The notes under the pieces are model-generated. The model was not told where the DNA came from. It saw nothing but the letters and a program-made list of their open reading frames with translations, and made no database searches. A stretch of DNA of 10,890 bases. Source: Treponema sp. UBA4232. Its GTDB lineage: Bacteria > Spirochaetota > Spirochaetia > Treponematales > Treponemataceae. Made by a program: the position numbers and the translations under genes. The stretch covers positions 1 through 10,890 of the forward strand of contig DGXM01000071.1 in the NCBI GenBank assembly GCA_002396325.1. The letters run 5' to 3'. Below are positions 1-8,100 of the stretch, piece after piece; within the stretch, counting starts at the first letter, position 1; each line of letters starts with the position of its first letter.

Positions 1-10
1 GGAAAAAAGC

Positions 11-46
11 AAGGAGGGACCCTTCAGTGAGGATTCCTTGATTTTT
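11..46 (+). terminator. Possible intrinsic terminator at left edge
   Basis: The arms AAGGA (11-15) and TCCTT (35-39) can pair, with a small inner CCT/AGG stem, and the hairpin is followed by GA and then a run of six T (41-46). This would end a gene entering from the left. The call is weak because the loop is large and the outer stem short. A competing reading is that bases 2-67 are the last 21 codons of an upstream gene ending in TGA at 65-67; the two readings overlap and the window is too short to decide. Confidence 0.3.
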
Positions 47-129
47 TACGTAGCTGGGACCCGCTGACTCATTTTGAACTCTTTGCATTTTGTTTCATGC
101 TGAAGCCCTGGAAGGAGACTGCCGAACAC

Positions 130-158
130 TTGAAAAAAAATGCGCAATCAGTTATAGT
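130..158 (+). promoter_or_regulatory. Sigma70-type promoter for the EIIC-like gene
   Basis: TTGAAA (130-135, five of six matches to the -35 consensus) and TATAGT (153-158, five of six to the -10 consensus) are separated by exactly 17 bp. Transcription would begin near 165, giving a leader of about 140 nt before the ATG at 308. Confidence 0.6.
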
Positions 159-164
159 CAAAAT

Positions 165-307
165 GCAACAAACGTTGTGATGAAGCGCGGCAGAACACCA
201 CTGCCACAGGAGCCCACGTCCGCTCGGAATGCCGAATCGAGTGTATGGGAAAACAAAAAACTCCCGTACCAACAGAATTTTTTGCGCATGTCGCAGCGGA
301 GGTATCC
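165..307 (+). promoter_or_regulatory. Long structured 5' leader of the EIIC-like gene
   Basis: The predicted transcript carries about 140 nt before the start codon. It contains a GGCAG/CTGCC hairpin (189-193 with 201-205), an 8-bp stem with one G.U pair (243-250 with 262-269, A-rich loop), and TCCGCT (219-224), which is complementary to AGCGGA (295-300). The latter overlaps the Shine-Dalgarno GGAGG (298-302), so a ribosome-site-masking pairing is possible. No known riboswitch consensus was recognised. The structures are visible; regulation is inference. Confidence 0.3.
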
Positions 308-1375
308 ATGAACAAATACGTAAAAAGGTATTTGATTGATGCGCTGGGTGGAATGGCCCAGGGACTCTTTGCATCCCTTTTGGTGGGAACAATCGTAAAA
401 ACACTGGGACAGCTTTTGCTGCGTCTCGGCACAAATCCGGTCTTCCAGTTTTTCGTTGACGCGGGCAATTTCGCCTCAAGTGCACCGGTAGTCGGAGCGG
501 CAATGGCAGTCGCAATCGGTCACGCGCTTTCTTCCCCGGCACTGGTTCTCTTTTCTCTCGCAGCGGTAGGTTCAGCCTGCAATCAGCTCGGTGGTGCAGG
601 AGGGCCGCTTGCAGTTTTGGTCATCGCAATCATAGCGGCAGAACTCGGAAGCCTCGTAAGCAAAAAGACCAAAGTAGACATTCTGGTGACTCCCCTCGTC
701 ACACTTTTAAGCGGCACACTTCTCGCAGTTCTCACGGCAAAATGGATTGGTCTTGCGGCATCTTCAGTCGGCACTCTCATCATGTGGGCAACAAACCTTC
801 ACCCCTTCGTAATGGGCATAATAGTTTCGGTAGTCGTCGGCATAGTCCTCACCCTCCCCATCTCTTCAGCGGCCATCTGCGCAGCACTCAGTCTCACGGG
901 GCTTGCAGGCGGAGCGGCAGTTGCAGGATGCTCGGCAAATATGGTTGGATTCGCAGTTCTCAGTTTCCGTGAAAACAAATGGGGAGGTCTTTTAAGCCAG
1001 GGACTCGGAACCTCAATGCTCCAAATGCCGAACATCATCAAAAATCCGCGCATCTGGCTTCCCGTCATCCTCAGTTCGGCAATCACAGGCCCCGTCTCAA
1101 CCTGCATCTTCAAACTTCAAATGAACGGCGCACCGGTTTCCTCAGGAATGGGCACCTGCGGACTCGTCGGCCAAATCGGAATGATTACAGGCTGGTACTC
1201 CCCGGTAGAAAGCGCAGTCGCAAACGGAGCCACGGCAATCAAGGCTGGAGCGTTTGAGTGGACAGGACTTCTTTTGGTAAGCTTCATCCTTCCCGCAATC
1301 CTCACCTGGGCCTTCGGACTTTTGTTCCGCAAAATCAACTGGATTAAACCGGGCGACCTGACCCTGAAAGATTAA
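308..1375 (+). CDS. PTS_EIIC_2 / PfoR-like membrane protein, stand-alone EIIC
   Basis: A 355-residue, strongly hydrophobic protein with about eight to ten membrane segments, recognised as the PTS EIIC-like PfoR family (Pfam PTS_EIIC_2). Typical stretches are the N-terminal KRYLIDALGGMAQGLFAS, the KVDILVTP segment after the first helices, LTLPISSAA in mid-protein, GTSMLQMPNIIKNPRIWLP, and the glycine-rich SSGMGTCGLVGQIG. The start at 308 is chosen over the in-frame ATG at 245 because GGAGG (298-302) lies 5 nt upstream and family similarity begins here. In a PTS, EIIC carries sugar across the inner membrane, but no EIIA or EIIB domain is attached or encoded in the window, so substrate and energy source are unknown. 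Some relatives were named regulators (PfoR of Clostridium perfringens), but nothing here looks DNA-binding. It has its own promoter, so it is probably monocistronic. Confidence 0.85.
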   Translation: MNKYVKRYLIDALGGMAQGLFASLLVGTIVKTLGQLLLRLGTNPVFQFFVDAGNFASSAPVVGAAMAVAIGHALSSPALVLFSLAAVGSACNQLGGAGGPLAVLVIAIIAAELGSLVSKKTKVDILVTPLVTLLSGTLLAVLTAKWIGLAASSVGTLIMWATNLHPFVMGIIVSVVVGIVLTLPISSAAICAALSLTGLAGGAAVAGCSANMVGFAVLSFRENKWGGLLSQGLGTSMLQMPNIIKNPRIWLPVILSSAITGPVSTCIFKLQMNGAPVSSGMGTCGLVGQIGMITGWYSPVESAVANGATAIKAGAFEWTGLLLVSFILPAILTWAFGLLFRKINWIKPGDLTLKD

Positions 1376-1381
1376 GGACAT

Positions 1382-1435
1382 CTCAAAAAACCGAATTTTT
1401 CGAGTTTTCTCTAAAAGCGGCAGAAATTTTCAGAG
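1382..1435 (+). terminator. Two A/T-rich hairpins after the EIIC-like gene
   Basis: Seven bases past the stop codon, CTCAAAAAA (1382-1390) can pair with TTTTTCGAG (1396-1404, one mismatch) and is followed by TTTT. A second hairpin pairs CTCTAAAA (1409-1416) with TTTTCAGAG (1427-1435, one bulge). They could end transcription of the upstream gene, though the T tracts are short. They may equally be the edge of the repeat element that follows. Confidence 0.35.
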
Positions 1436-1594
1436 GCTTGGACGGCAGGCCAAACCCGCGGCTTCCGCCCACCTCTGCGTATCCTGCTTTCCGGGGTTCC
1501 GTACGCTCCGCTACCTCCATTCCCGCCTGCGGCGTGAACCGCTAAAGCGGCCCCTCCAATCAGGCGTAGGTGGCATCAATAAGGACAATGCAAC
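1436..1594. repeat. GC-rich, hairpin-dense intergenic segment, likely interspersed repeat
   Basis: This stretch is richer in G+C than its surroundings and has no credible reading frame. It holds small perfect hairpins: GCGG-CTT-CCGC (1458-1468), CGCC-TGC-GGCG (1524-1534) and CCGCT-AA-AGCGG (1539-1550). GCCCACCTCTGCG (from 1467) and CAGGCGTAGGTGGC (1561-1574) are imperfect inverted copies that could close a larger fold. The general look (CCGGGGTTCCG, CTCCGCTACC, proline/arginine-rich spurious translation) resembles recurring intergenic repeats in Treponema genomes as I remember them; copy number cannot be judged from one window. Confidence 0.45.
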
Positions 1595-1707
1595 CGGGGC
1601 TGACCAACCATCTGGTGTCATTCCGAACTCGTTTCGGAATCTATGCACTATATCTAGCGCAGATGCTGAAACAAGTTCAGCATGACAATACTTTTGGGTC
1701 AGCCCCG
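1595..1707. repeat. Nested inverted-repeat element (REP/MITE-like)
   Basis: CGGGGCTGACC at 1595-1605 is repeated inverted at 1697-1707. Inside, TGTCA (1616-1620) and TGACA (1683-1687) bound two hairpins. Each has perfect 8-bp arms and a 5-nt loop: ATTCCGAA...TTCGGAAT (1620-1640) and ATGCTGAA...TTCAGCAT (1663-1683). The two hairpin units are inverted relative to each other and similar in sequence, so the element can fold as a two-stem clover or as one long stem. It encodes no transposase. Its minus-strand translation gives HAELVSAS and RNEFGMT, peptides I associate with false ORFs from widespread bacterial palindromic repeats. Confidence 0.65.
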
Positions 1708-1735
1708 ACTCCCATAAGGTAAAAATCACCGACAC

Positions 1736-1764
1736 TCGACACAGGCACTGAGGTATGGTATTCT
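1736..1764 (+). promoter_or_regulatory. Promoter of the MATE exporter gene
   Basis: TCGACA (1736-1741, five of six to -35) and TATTCT (1759-1764), preceded by an extended -10 TG at 1756-1757, are 17 bp apart. The start would be near 1771, about 66 nt before the ATG. It lies 29 bp beyond the inverted-repeat element, so the exporter does not depend on readthrough. Confidence 0.55.
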
Positions 1765-1836
1765 AACAAGGCATCGCAGTCGGATTCAACACCCTTTATT
1801 TCGACGCATATCCGCACGACCAACAGGAAAGATTTT

Positions 1837-3219
1837 ATGGAAAACAAGACGCTCTCCACAAAAACAGACACAATGCAGACGAATCTTTCACGGAAGGATT
1901 TCCTGAAGCTTCTTTTAAAACTCGCCCTGCCCATCTGTTTCCAGCAGTTTATGCTTGCATCAGTGGGTGCGGCAGACGCCTTTATGCTCGGAAGCGTTGA
2001 ACAGAATTCCATGGCGGCAGTCTCTCTTGCCACGCAGATTCAGTTCATCCAAAACATGATTATGGCATCCGTCATCAGTGCCACAACCGTGCTCGGTGCC
2101 CAGTACTGGGGAAAACAGGATATGAAATCCCTCGACGACATCTTCAGCCTGAGCCTGCGGCTCTGTGCATTTGTTTCCGTTCTATTCTTTTCGCTTTGCA
2201 CTCTCATCCCCGGAAAGCTCATGTTCATATACACAAACGAACCGGCACTTATCGCCATCGGTGAAAGCTATCTTCGCATCGCAGGATTTTCATATCTTTT
2301 AACAGGCATTTCCCAGAGTTTCCTTGCAATGATGAAAGTGACCGACCACGTTTTCACCGGGGCACTCATTTCATCGTCAGCAGTCGTGGTAAACATTGTG
2401 CTGAACGCCGTTTTCATCTACTCATTGAAACTCGGTGCCATAGGAGCGGCAATTGCAACTCTCACCGCCCGTTGTCTGGAAGTGATTTTAGCAGTGAGCA
2501 CATCTTTCCGCCGCGGATTCATTCATCCGAAACTCAGGGAACTTCTGCACATAAATAAAAATCTTACCAGCGATTTTTTCAAATGCATGCTTCCTCTTTT
2601 GGGTGCAGGGCTTTTGTGGGGTCTCGGATTCACATCCTATCCTTCGTTTATGGGACACCTTGGAACCGATGCTGCGGCCTCGAATTCAGTTACTGCCGTA
2701 ATCCGTGATCTTATCTGCTGTGCCTGCGACGGTCTTGCAAGCGGTTGCGGCATCATGGTGGGAAATGAACTCGGAAGCGGAAATCTTGCCCGTGGAAAAT
2801 CACATGGACGGCGCATGCTCAAACTTTCGTTCATTGTGGGAATTCTGTCTGCACTCCTTATGTTCGCAATCTCTCCCGCCATTTTAGCCGGCGTCAAACT
2901 CACAGAACAGGCACGAACTTATCTTATGCAGATGCTCGCAGTCATGTCTGTCTATATGATAGGCCGCTCCGTGAACAGCATCACAATCAACGGAATTTTC
3001 GCAGCCGGCGGAGACACCCTTTTCGATATGTATTCACTTGCAGTCGTTATGTGGGCCATTGCAGTTCCTCTTGCCGCCTTGGGCACATACGTATTCCACT
3101 GGCCGGTTGTTTTGGTCTATGCATGCACATGTCTCGACGAAGTGGGAAAAATCCCCTGGACCATGCTCCACTTCAAAAAATACAAGTGGGTAAAAGATTT
3201 GACCCGCGACCGGCAGTAA
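1837..3219 (+). CDS. MATE-family efflux transporter
   Basis: A 460-residue inner-membrane protein with about twelve hydrophobic segments arranged as two similar halves, typical in length for the multidrug and toxic compound extrusion family (MatE domains roughly 30-195 and 250-415). Recognisable features are the first-helix LALPICFQQFMLASVGAADAF, the helix-6 region VVNIVLNAVF followed by GAIGAAIATLTARCLE, and the second-half counterpart around 250-300. MATE proteins export cationic drugs, dyes or metabolites in exchange for Na+ or H+; substrate and ion cannot be read here. The ATG at 1837 has AGGAAAG (1825-1831) at good spacing, and the internal ATG at 1873 lacks one. The first 18 residues are polar, as a cytoplasmic N-terminus should be. 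There is no adjacent regulator, and the 81-bp gap to the next gene contains a separate promoter, so it is probably monocistronic. Confidence 0.9.
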   Translation: MENKTLSTKTDTMQTNLSRKDFLKLLLKLALPICFQQFMLASVGAADAFMLGSVEQNSMAAVSLATQIQFIQNMIMASVISATTVLGAQYWGKQDMKSLDDIFSLSLRLCAFVSVLFFSLCTLIPGKLMFIYTNEPALIAIGESYLRIAGFSYLLTGISQSFLAMMKVTDHVFTGALISSSAVVVNIVLNAVFIYSLKLGAIGAAIATLTARCLEVILAVSTSFRRGFIHPKLRELLHINKNLTSDFFKCMLPLLGAGLLWGLGFTSYPSFMGHLGTDAAASNSVTAVIRDLICCACDGLASGCGIMVGNELGSGNLARGKSHGRRMLKLSFIVGILSALLMFAISPAILAGVKLTEQARTYLMQMLAVMSVYMIGRSVNSITINGIFAAGGDTLFDMYSLAVVMWAIAVPLAALGTYVFHWPVVLVYACTCLDEVGKIPWTMLHFKKYKWVKDLTRDRQ

Positions 3220-3263
3220 TCCAAATACTACAGGCAGAAGGCTGAAACAGGGCAAAAGAACAT

Positions 3264-3292
3264 TTGCGTTTTCGGAAAAGCAGTGGTATAAT
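3264..3292 (+). promoter_or_regulatory. Extended -10 promoter at the GGDEF gene start
   Basis: A perfect TATAAT (3287-3292) is preceded by TGG (3284-3286), an extended -10. TTGCGT (3264-3269, only TTG matching) stands 17 bp upstream. Only 8 nt separate the -10 from the ATG at 3301, so transcription should start at or a few nt before the start codon. Confidence 0.6.
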
Positions 3293-3300
3293 TGTGGCAA

Positions 3301-5196
3301 ATGCTTTTGTCGCGAAAAGTTGCAATCCTTTGCACCGCAAAAATCCATGATTACCGCACTTATGAATTCGTGTCAAATCTGAGCAGACACCTTTCGACCG
3401 AAGGAATCATTCTATTTGTATACAACATCAGCACCGATCTCTACTGGTCCGACAATATGCCGGCTGAAGCATCCGTTTACGATTTGATTGACTGGAAAAT
3501 TGCCGACATCGTGATTGTTATGGACGAAAAAATCAAAAGTCACCTTGTTACTGAAAGTGTATTGTCAAAAGCAAAAAAGCACAATGTCCCCGCCGTGATT
3601 GTTGACGGTGTTCACCCCGATGCATTCACAGTCGGCTTTGACTATGAAAGCGGATTCGAGGAAGTTGTGCGCCATATGATTGAAGACCATGCCTACAAAG
3701 ACGTGCATTTTCTTGCAGGAATTCCCGGCAACAACTTTTCGGACCGGCGCATTGAAATCTTCCGTAAAGTCCTCGAAGAGAACAATATTGCATTTTCGCC
3801 TGAAATGATAAGCTACGGTTATTTTTGGTCAGGTCCGGCGAAAAAGGCCGTACAGCTTTTGGCAGACAGCAAAAAAATTCCCCGTGCCCTCATTTGTGCA
3901 AACGACAACATGGCTCTGGATGCACTCGAAGTGCTTCAAGAAAACGGCATTTCCTGCCCCGACGAATGTGCAGTGTCCGGATTCGACGGTATGGACAGCA
4001 TTTATTTTTCCACACCGCAGCTCACCTCAAGTCATTGCAGTCACGCAAAACTTGCCGAAGCAGCTGCAAAGACCGTGCTTAAAATCCTTCACGGAGAAAA
4101 AATCTCGAAATCACCCGTACTTGTAAGACCTGAAATCATTCTGGCACAATCCTGCGGATGCAGAATCGGCCACCTGCCGCCGCCCGAATACCTTGTAAAT
4201 CTGAGCAACCGTTATTTTGAATTCCCCGACGAAACCAGGGCAATCTTCCGTGTGCTTGAAAAAATGCAGACGAGCAATTCACTGAATGAAGCATCCGAAA
4301 CTTTAAGGCGGGATCTCATCTATTCGCTCACAGTGATGGTCAACAAATCCTACACCTCGCCATACAACGAACCGAACCGCCAGAGCGCAAAGCATTTTGA
4401 AGACACGATGTGCGTTTTTTACGACAGCGAAGCCGGGAAGGATTTTGAGCCATACGACATAGACCGCAGCGAAATCATCCCGAATCTGAAACAGGCTCTT
4501 GCTTCTTCCGAACCACTCATTTTCACAGCCCTTGATTTCGTGAATGTCACCTTCGGATATATGTGTTTCCATTTCAGTTATGATGACATTTTGAATTATT
4601 CGCGCATACCGATGATTGTTACCGCATTAAGAAATTCCATCGGAGGATTCGCACACAGGCAGTATCAGCGTTATCTTGGAGCACAGATGGAAGAACTTTA
4701 CAAAACGGACTCGCTCACAGGTCTTTACAACCGCAGCGGATTCAACCGGGTTTTTGAATATTTCACAGAAAGACTTAAAAAGAGCAAAGGCCCTGTCACA
4801 GTGGTTCTTTCAGATTTGGACAGACTCAAGCAAATCAATGACCTCTATGGACACTCCGCCGGAGACAAGGCAATTCAGGAATCAGCACGTGCATTCAAAC
4901 TTGCCTGTCCGGAGGATGCACTCTGCGTAAGATTCGGAGGAGACGAACTTTTGGCCGTGATTGAAGGAGATGTGGACACCGATGCCCTTAAGAAGAAAAT
5001 CGCCGATTATCTCGACTCCTACAATGAAATTTCCGGGAAACCGTACAAAGTGAAATCAAGCATCGGCGTATTCAAAACCACCGGCGCAGATGACATAGGA
5101 TTCGAAACCCTTGTCCGACGCGCCGATGAATCAATGTACAAAGAAAAAGAAATGCATCACAAAAGTGAAAACTCAGCGTCTACTTTTCAAGTATGA
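3301..5196 (+). CDS. LacI-type ligand-binding sensor fused to a GGDEF diguanylate cyclase
   Basis: A 631-residue protein without signal peptide or membrane segment, hence cytoplasmic. Residues about 5-290 form a periplasmic-binding-protein/LacI-like fold with no DNA-binding helix-turn-helix: the first strand RKVAILCT, AND at 200-202, SGFDGMD around 226-232, and a closing SCGC near 284-287. Residues about 300-460 are a linker of unknown fold. The GGDEF domain (about 468-625) shows DSLTGLYNR (from 470), metal-binding DLD at 505-507, IND, YGHSAGD and RFGGDELL (GGDEL at 546-550). It should make c-di-GMP from two GTP in response to a small, perhaps sugar-like, ligand. There is no RxxD inhibitory site before GGDEL. 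The track-longest start, TTG 3292, overlaps the TATAAT box, so ATG 3301 is used; neither has a Shine-Dalgarno. The stop lies 17 bp inside the convergent gene. Confidence 0.88.
   Translation: MLLSRKVAILCTAKIHDYRTYEFVSNLSRHLSTEGIILFVYNISTDLYWSDNMPAEASVYDLIDWKIADIVIVMDEKIKSHLVTESVLSKAKKHNVPAVIVDGVHPDAFTVGFDYESGFEEVVRHMIEDHAYKDVHFLAGIPGNNFSDRRIEIFRKVLEENNIAFSPEMISYGYFWSGPAKKAVQLLADSKKIPRALICANDNMALDALEVLQENGISCPDECAVSGFDGMDSIYFSTPQLTSSHCSHAKLAEAAAKTVLKILHGEKISKSPVLVRPEIILAQSCGCRIGHLPPPEYLVNLSNRYFEFPDETRAIFRVLEKMQTSNSLNEASETLRRDLIYSLTVMVNKSYTSPYNEPNRQSAKHFEDTMCVFYDSEAGKDFEPYDIDRSEIIPNLKQALASSEPLIFTALDFVNVTFGYMCFHFSYDDILNYSRIPMIVTALRNSIGGFAHRQYQRYLGAQMEELYKTDSLTGLYNRSGFNRVFEYFTERLKKSKGPVTVVLSDLDRLKQINDLYGHSAGDKAIQESARAFKLACPEDALCVRFGGDELLAVIEGDVDTDALKKKIADYLDSYNEISGKPYKVKSSIGVFKTTGADDIGFETLVRRADESMYKEKEMHHKSENSASTFQV
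5157..5168 (-). terminator. Weak hairpin after the minus-strand envelope operon
   Basis: On the minus strand, TCAC-TTTT-GTGA lies 11 nt after the TAG of the giant repeat protein gene and is followed by a T-rich stretch (TTTCTTTTTCTTT with a few interruptions). The stem is only 4 bp and the site lies inside the coding region of the convergent GGDEF gene, so terminator function is doubtful. No better candidate is seen in the overlap. Confidence 0.15.
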
Positions 5197-8100
5197 ATTC
5201 CACGCGTCTGTTCTTCCATCTGTTTTCAAGGTCGTTCTTGTCTGCAATAGTCTCAAGTCCACCCTTTCCTTCAGAACTGAGCCTTGATGCGGAAATCCTT
5301 CCCTCCGTTATGAGCCACTGACGCACGAACTGGGCACGCTCCAATGAAAGTGCTTTAAGTCCACGTCCCCATGAGCCGTCTCTGTTTTCCTCGGGGTTGT
5401 CCGCTTCGTCTCCGTTCCACGGGTTCATCGGATTCGCATGGCCCACAACTGTAACGCTGTATTTGTCGAACTTCTTCAAAATCTGAGCCACACGGGTGAG
5501 CACACGGATATTGTTTACCTTCTGTTCCTCGGTAAGACTGCTTCGTTCAACAAGATTTCCATTTGCATCACGCTCGCCTGACAGCACGAAGTCTGCCGCA
5601 TCACCACGGAATACAATGGAAGGAACCTGCATCTTCAAGCGTCCGTTGTCGTAAATCACAAGCACGTCAACAGGGATGATTCCAGTGTATCTGCTGGTCA
5701 TGCCCATGTCATCGGTGACTGAGAACACGTAAGGATAATCTTCCGCAGACATGACCATGCTTCCGCCGGTACCAACTCCGTCCCAGGTGACTGATGCACG
5801 GTAAGTGTCGGGTCTTCCGTCTGCCGGCATTGTTGTTCCGCCGGTCTTCCAGAATGTGATTTCGTTATTGCGGCTGTCTTTCACTTCAAGAGACCAGCTC
5901 CTCACATTGGCCTTGGTGACTGCAAAGAGAGTCATCAAAAGCTCGTCTTCGTTTCCGTCGTTGTCGGGGCTGAAGTAGAGTCCCTGGGCAGGATTTGCGC
6001 TTGACATTACGGAAAGAACCGGGGCAGTTGCCGTTGAGACAAATCCCACGGACGCATCCACGAGGTTTCCTTTTTCGTATGAAATGTGCAGCTTTCCTGC
6101 AAACTGGCCTTCAGCCACATCACCACCGGATGTCTTTCCGTCCCAGCGTATTGTTGAAGGCAGTGCTCCGTCTTTCGCCTTGTTCCATTCACGCACTGAA
6201 TTTCCGTTTGAATCAACAATTTTGAAAGTCCAGTCGGAAATGCCTTCGGTAAGATTTGCCCTCACCGTAAATGTCTGTGAATCCTTGAATCCGTCGCCGT
6301 TCGGAGAAATGCTTCTTTCGGAAGCCGTCACATAGGCTCTGGTGTCGCGGTTGTCCAAAGTCACATTGCTCACGAGAACATTGGTCTTGTTGCCGGCTTC
6401 GTCCTCCGAGAAAATCTCGATCTTGTAACCGCCGTTGGGAGCCGGGTTTCCGTTGTTGTCCGTGCCGTCCCAGACAAAATCTTCTATTTTACCACCCTCG
6501 GGTTTGTCGGCCTGCCATGTGAAAGTCTTTACCTCGTTTCCGTTTTGGTCGCTGATTGATGCGGTCCACAGCTGTTCATTTGATGACTCGCTGACTGTTA
6601 CCGGAAGAGTCTGCCTTGTGCTTATTTCAGCAGGAAGTCCGTCGGGGGAGAAGATTGTATACGGGACACCGGCCTTAACGACAGGAGCCACGGTATCAAG
6701 CACGAATGACTTTCTTGAGGATTTTGCAGGGGTTCCGCTCTTTGCAACTATGCCGCAGTCAACATAATAAGTGCCGTCTTTGCACAATCTGCCGGTAGAA
6801 TCCTTTCCGTCCCACACAATTGCGGCGGGGATTGAGTCTGCACCGGTGAACATACGCACCACATTGCCGTCTGCATTGTAAACGGAAAGCACATAAGAGT
6901 CGATTCCACTGGACGCTTTTGCCGCTGGATTGAAAGTAACCGTGTCGCGGACTCCATTTCCATTCGGAGAGAAAGCGGAAGGAGTTACTGAAAGCATAAG
7001 CTCGGTCTTCGATGTATCCAAAGTGAACGGAGCGGATGTTACAGAGCCCTTGTTTCCGGCCGCATCAACAACGCGGAGAGTATATGAATATGTGCCGTCT
7101 TCCACGAAATGATTGTCATTGTCAAAACCGTTCCACTCGACTGAATCAACAAGCCTTGTGCCGAAATCCCAAGTGCGCACAATCTTTCCGTCTGCGCGGC
7201 GGATTTCTCCCGTCCACTTTGAAGGCTTTGCAAGCGGAGAATCTTTCGTTGTCTGCTTCTGCCTGATTATGAGGTTTCCGCTTCCGTTGAAAATGGATTC
7301 AGACACAGAAACTTCCGCACCGGGAGCAGTAAGATCCAAAAGGAAACGAGGAGACTGTACTGAAGGAGGTTCATAGCCGTTAAGATAAGTTGCACTCAAA
7401 ACAGCTTTGTATTCACCCTCAGGAAGAACATTTCCGTCCGCACCGCGTCCATTGAACACAAACGCAGAGTCCGGAGTGGAGCCGCCGTCTTTTTTGAAGT
7501 AAACAGTGTTGTTGTCTGCCCCGACAACCTGCACAGACCAGGATGAAAGCGAATTGAATTTGTTTACAGGAGCGGGGACCGTCAAATCAAAAGTAATGGA
7601 GTCGGAGTTTCCGTCGCCGTTCGGTGAGAAACAGTTGTTTCCATGAATTGCAATTGCGATGACAGGTTTTTCAGCAGAGAAGATAATGTTTGTGACCTGG
7701 GATTTTTCGGATTTGTTTCCGGCCTTGTCTGTGGCATAAATCTCGTAGGTGTAGATTCCGTCTTCAACCAGGGTTCCGTCGTCATTGGTTCCGTCCCAAA
7801 GGACCACGGGAGCCGGGCTTGAATTTTCCCAGCGGAACGACTTCACTTTTTTTCCGTCGGCATTGTAGATGATTCCGGCAGTCCACTCTGATTCCTCGGA
7901 GCCTGACTGTGTGATGCGCACGGAGTTTTTATTTCCTTCACCGAATATTTTTTCTTCGTCTGTGAGAGCTCCGAAAGTCACCTGCGGAGGAGTATTATCC
8001 ACGACCACATAATATTTGGGAGAGCTTCCCGTATTGTCATAGTTGTCCGTGGCACTGAAGATGTAATAGTAAACACCGTCTGGAGCGATTGAACCGGGCT

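Noticed and set aside
2..67. Possible last 21 codons of an upstream plus-strand gene
   Set aside because: Too short to judge, overlapped by a terminator-like hairpin, and the minus strand is also open over this stretch.
245..307. N-terminal extension of the EIIC-like protein from ATG 245
   Set aside because: The 21 extra residues are polar and unlike the family; GGAGG at 298-302 fits ATG 308. ATG 245 has no ribosome site and lies in a hairpin stem.
69..542. Minus-strand 157-codon frame over the leader and start of the EIIC-like gene
   Set aside because: It is arginine/proline-rich, has no family resemblance, and is antisense to a well-supported gene and its promoter.
1511..1735. Minus-strand frame of 74 codons containing HAELVSAS and RNEFGMT
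   Set aside because: It is entirely the translation of the inverted-repeat element and the GC-rich repeat. No ribosome site, and the peptide pattern is the usual false product of palindromic repeats.
1376..1836. Transposase remnant or insertion sequence next to the inverted repeats
   Set aside because: No frame on either strand shows transposase-like sequence; the element appears wholly non-coding.
6007..6219. Shadow frames within the giant repeat gene, in several phases
   Set aside because: They follow the codon bias and repeat structure of the real gene and lack independent start signals.
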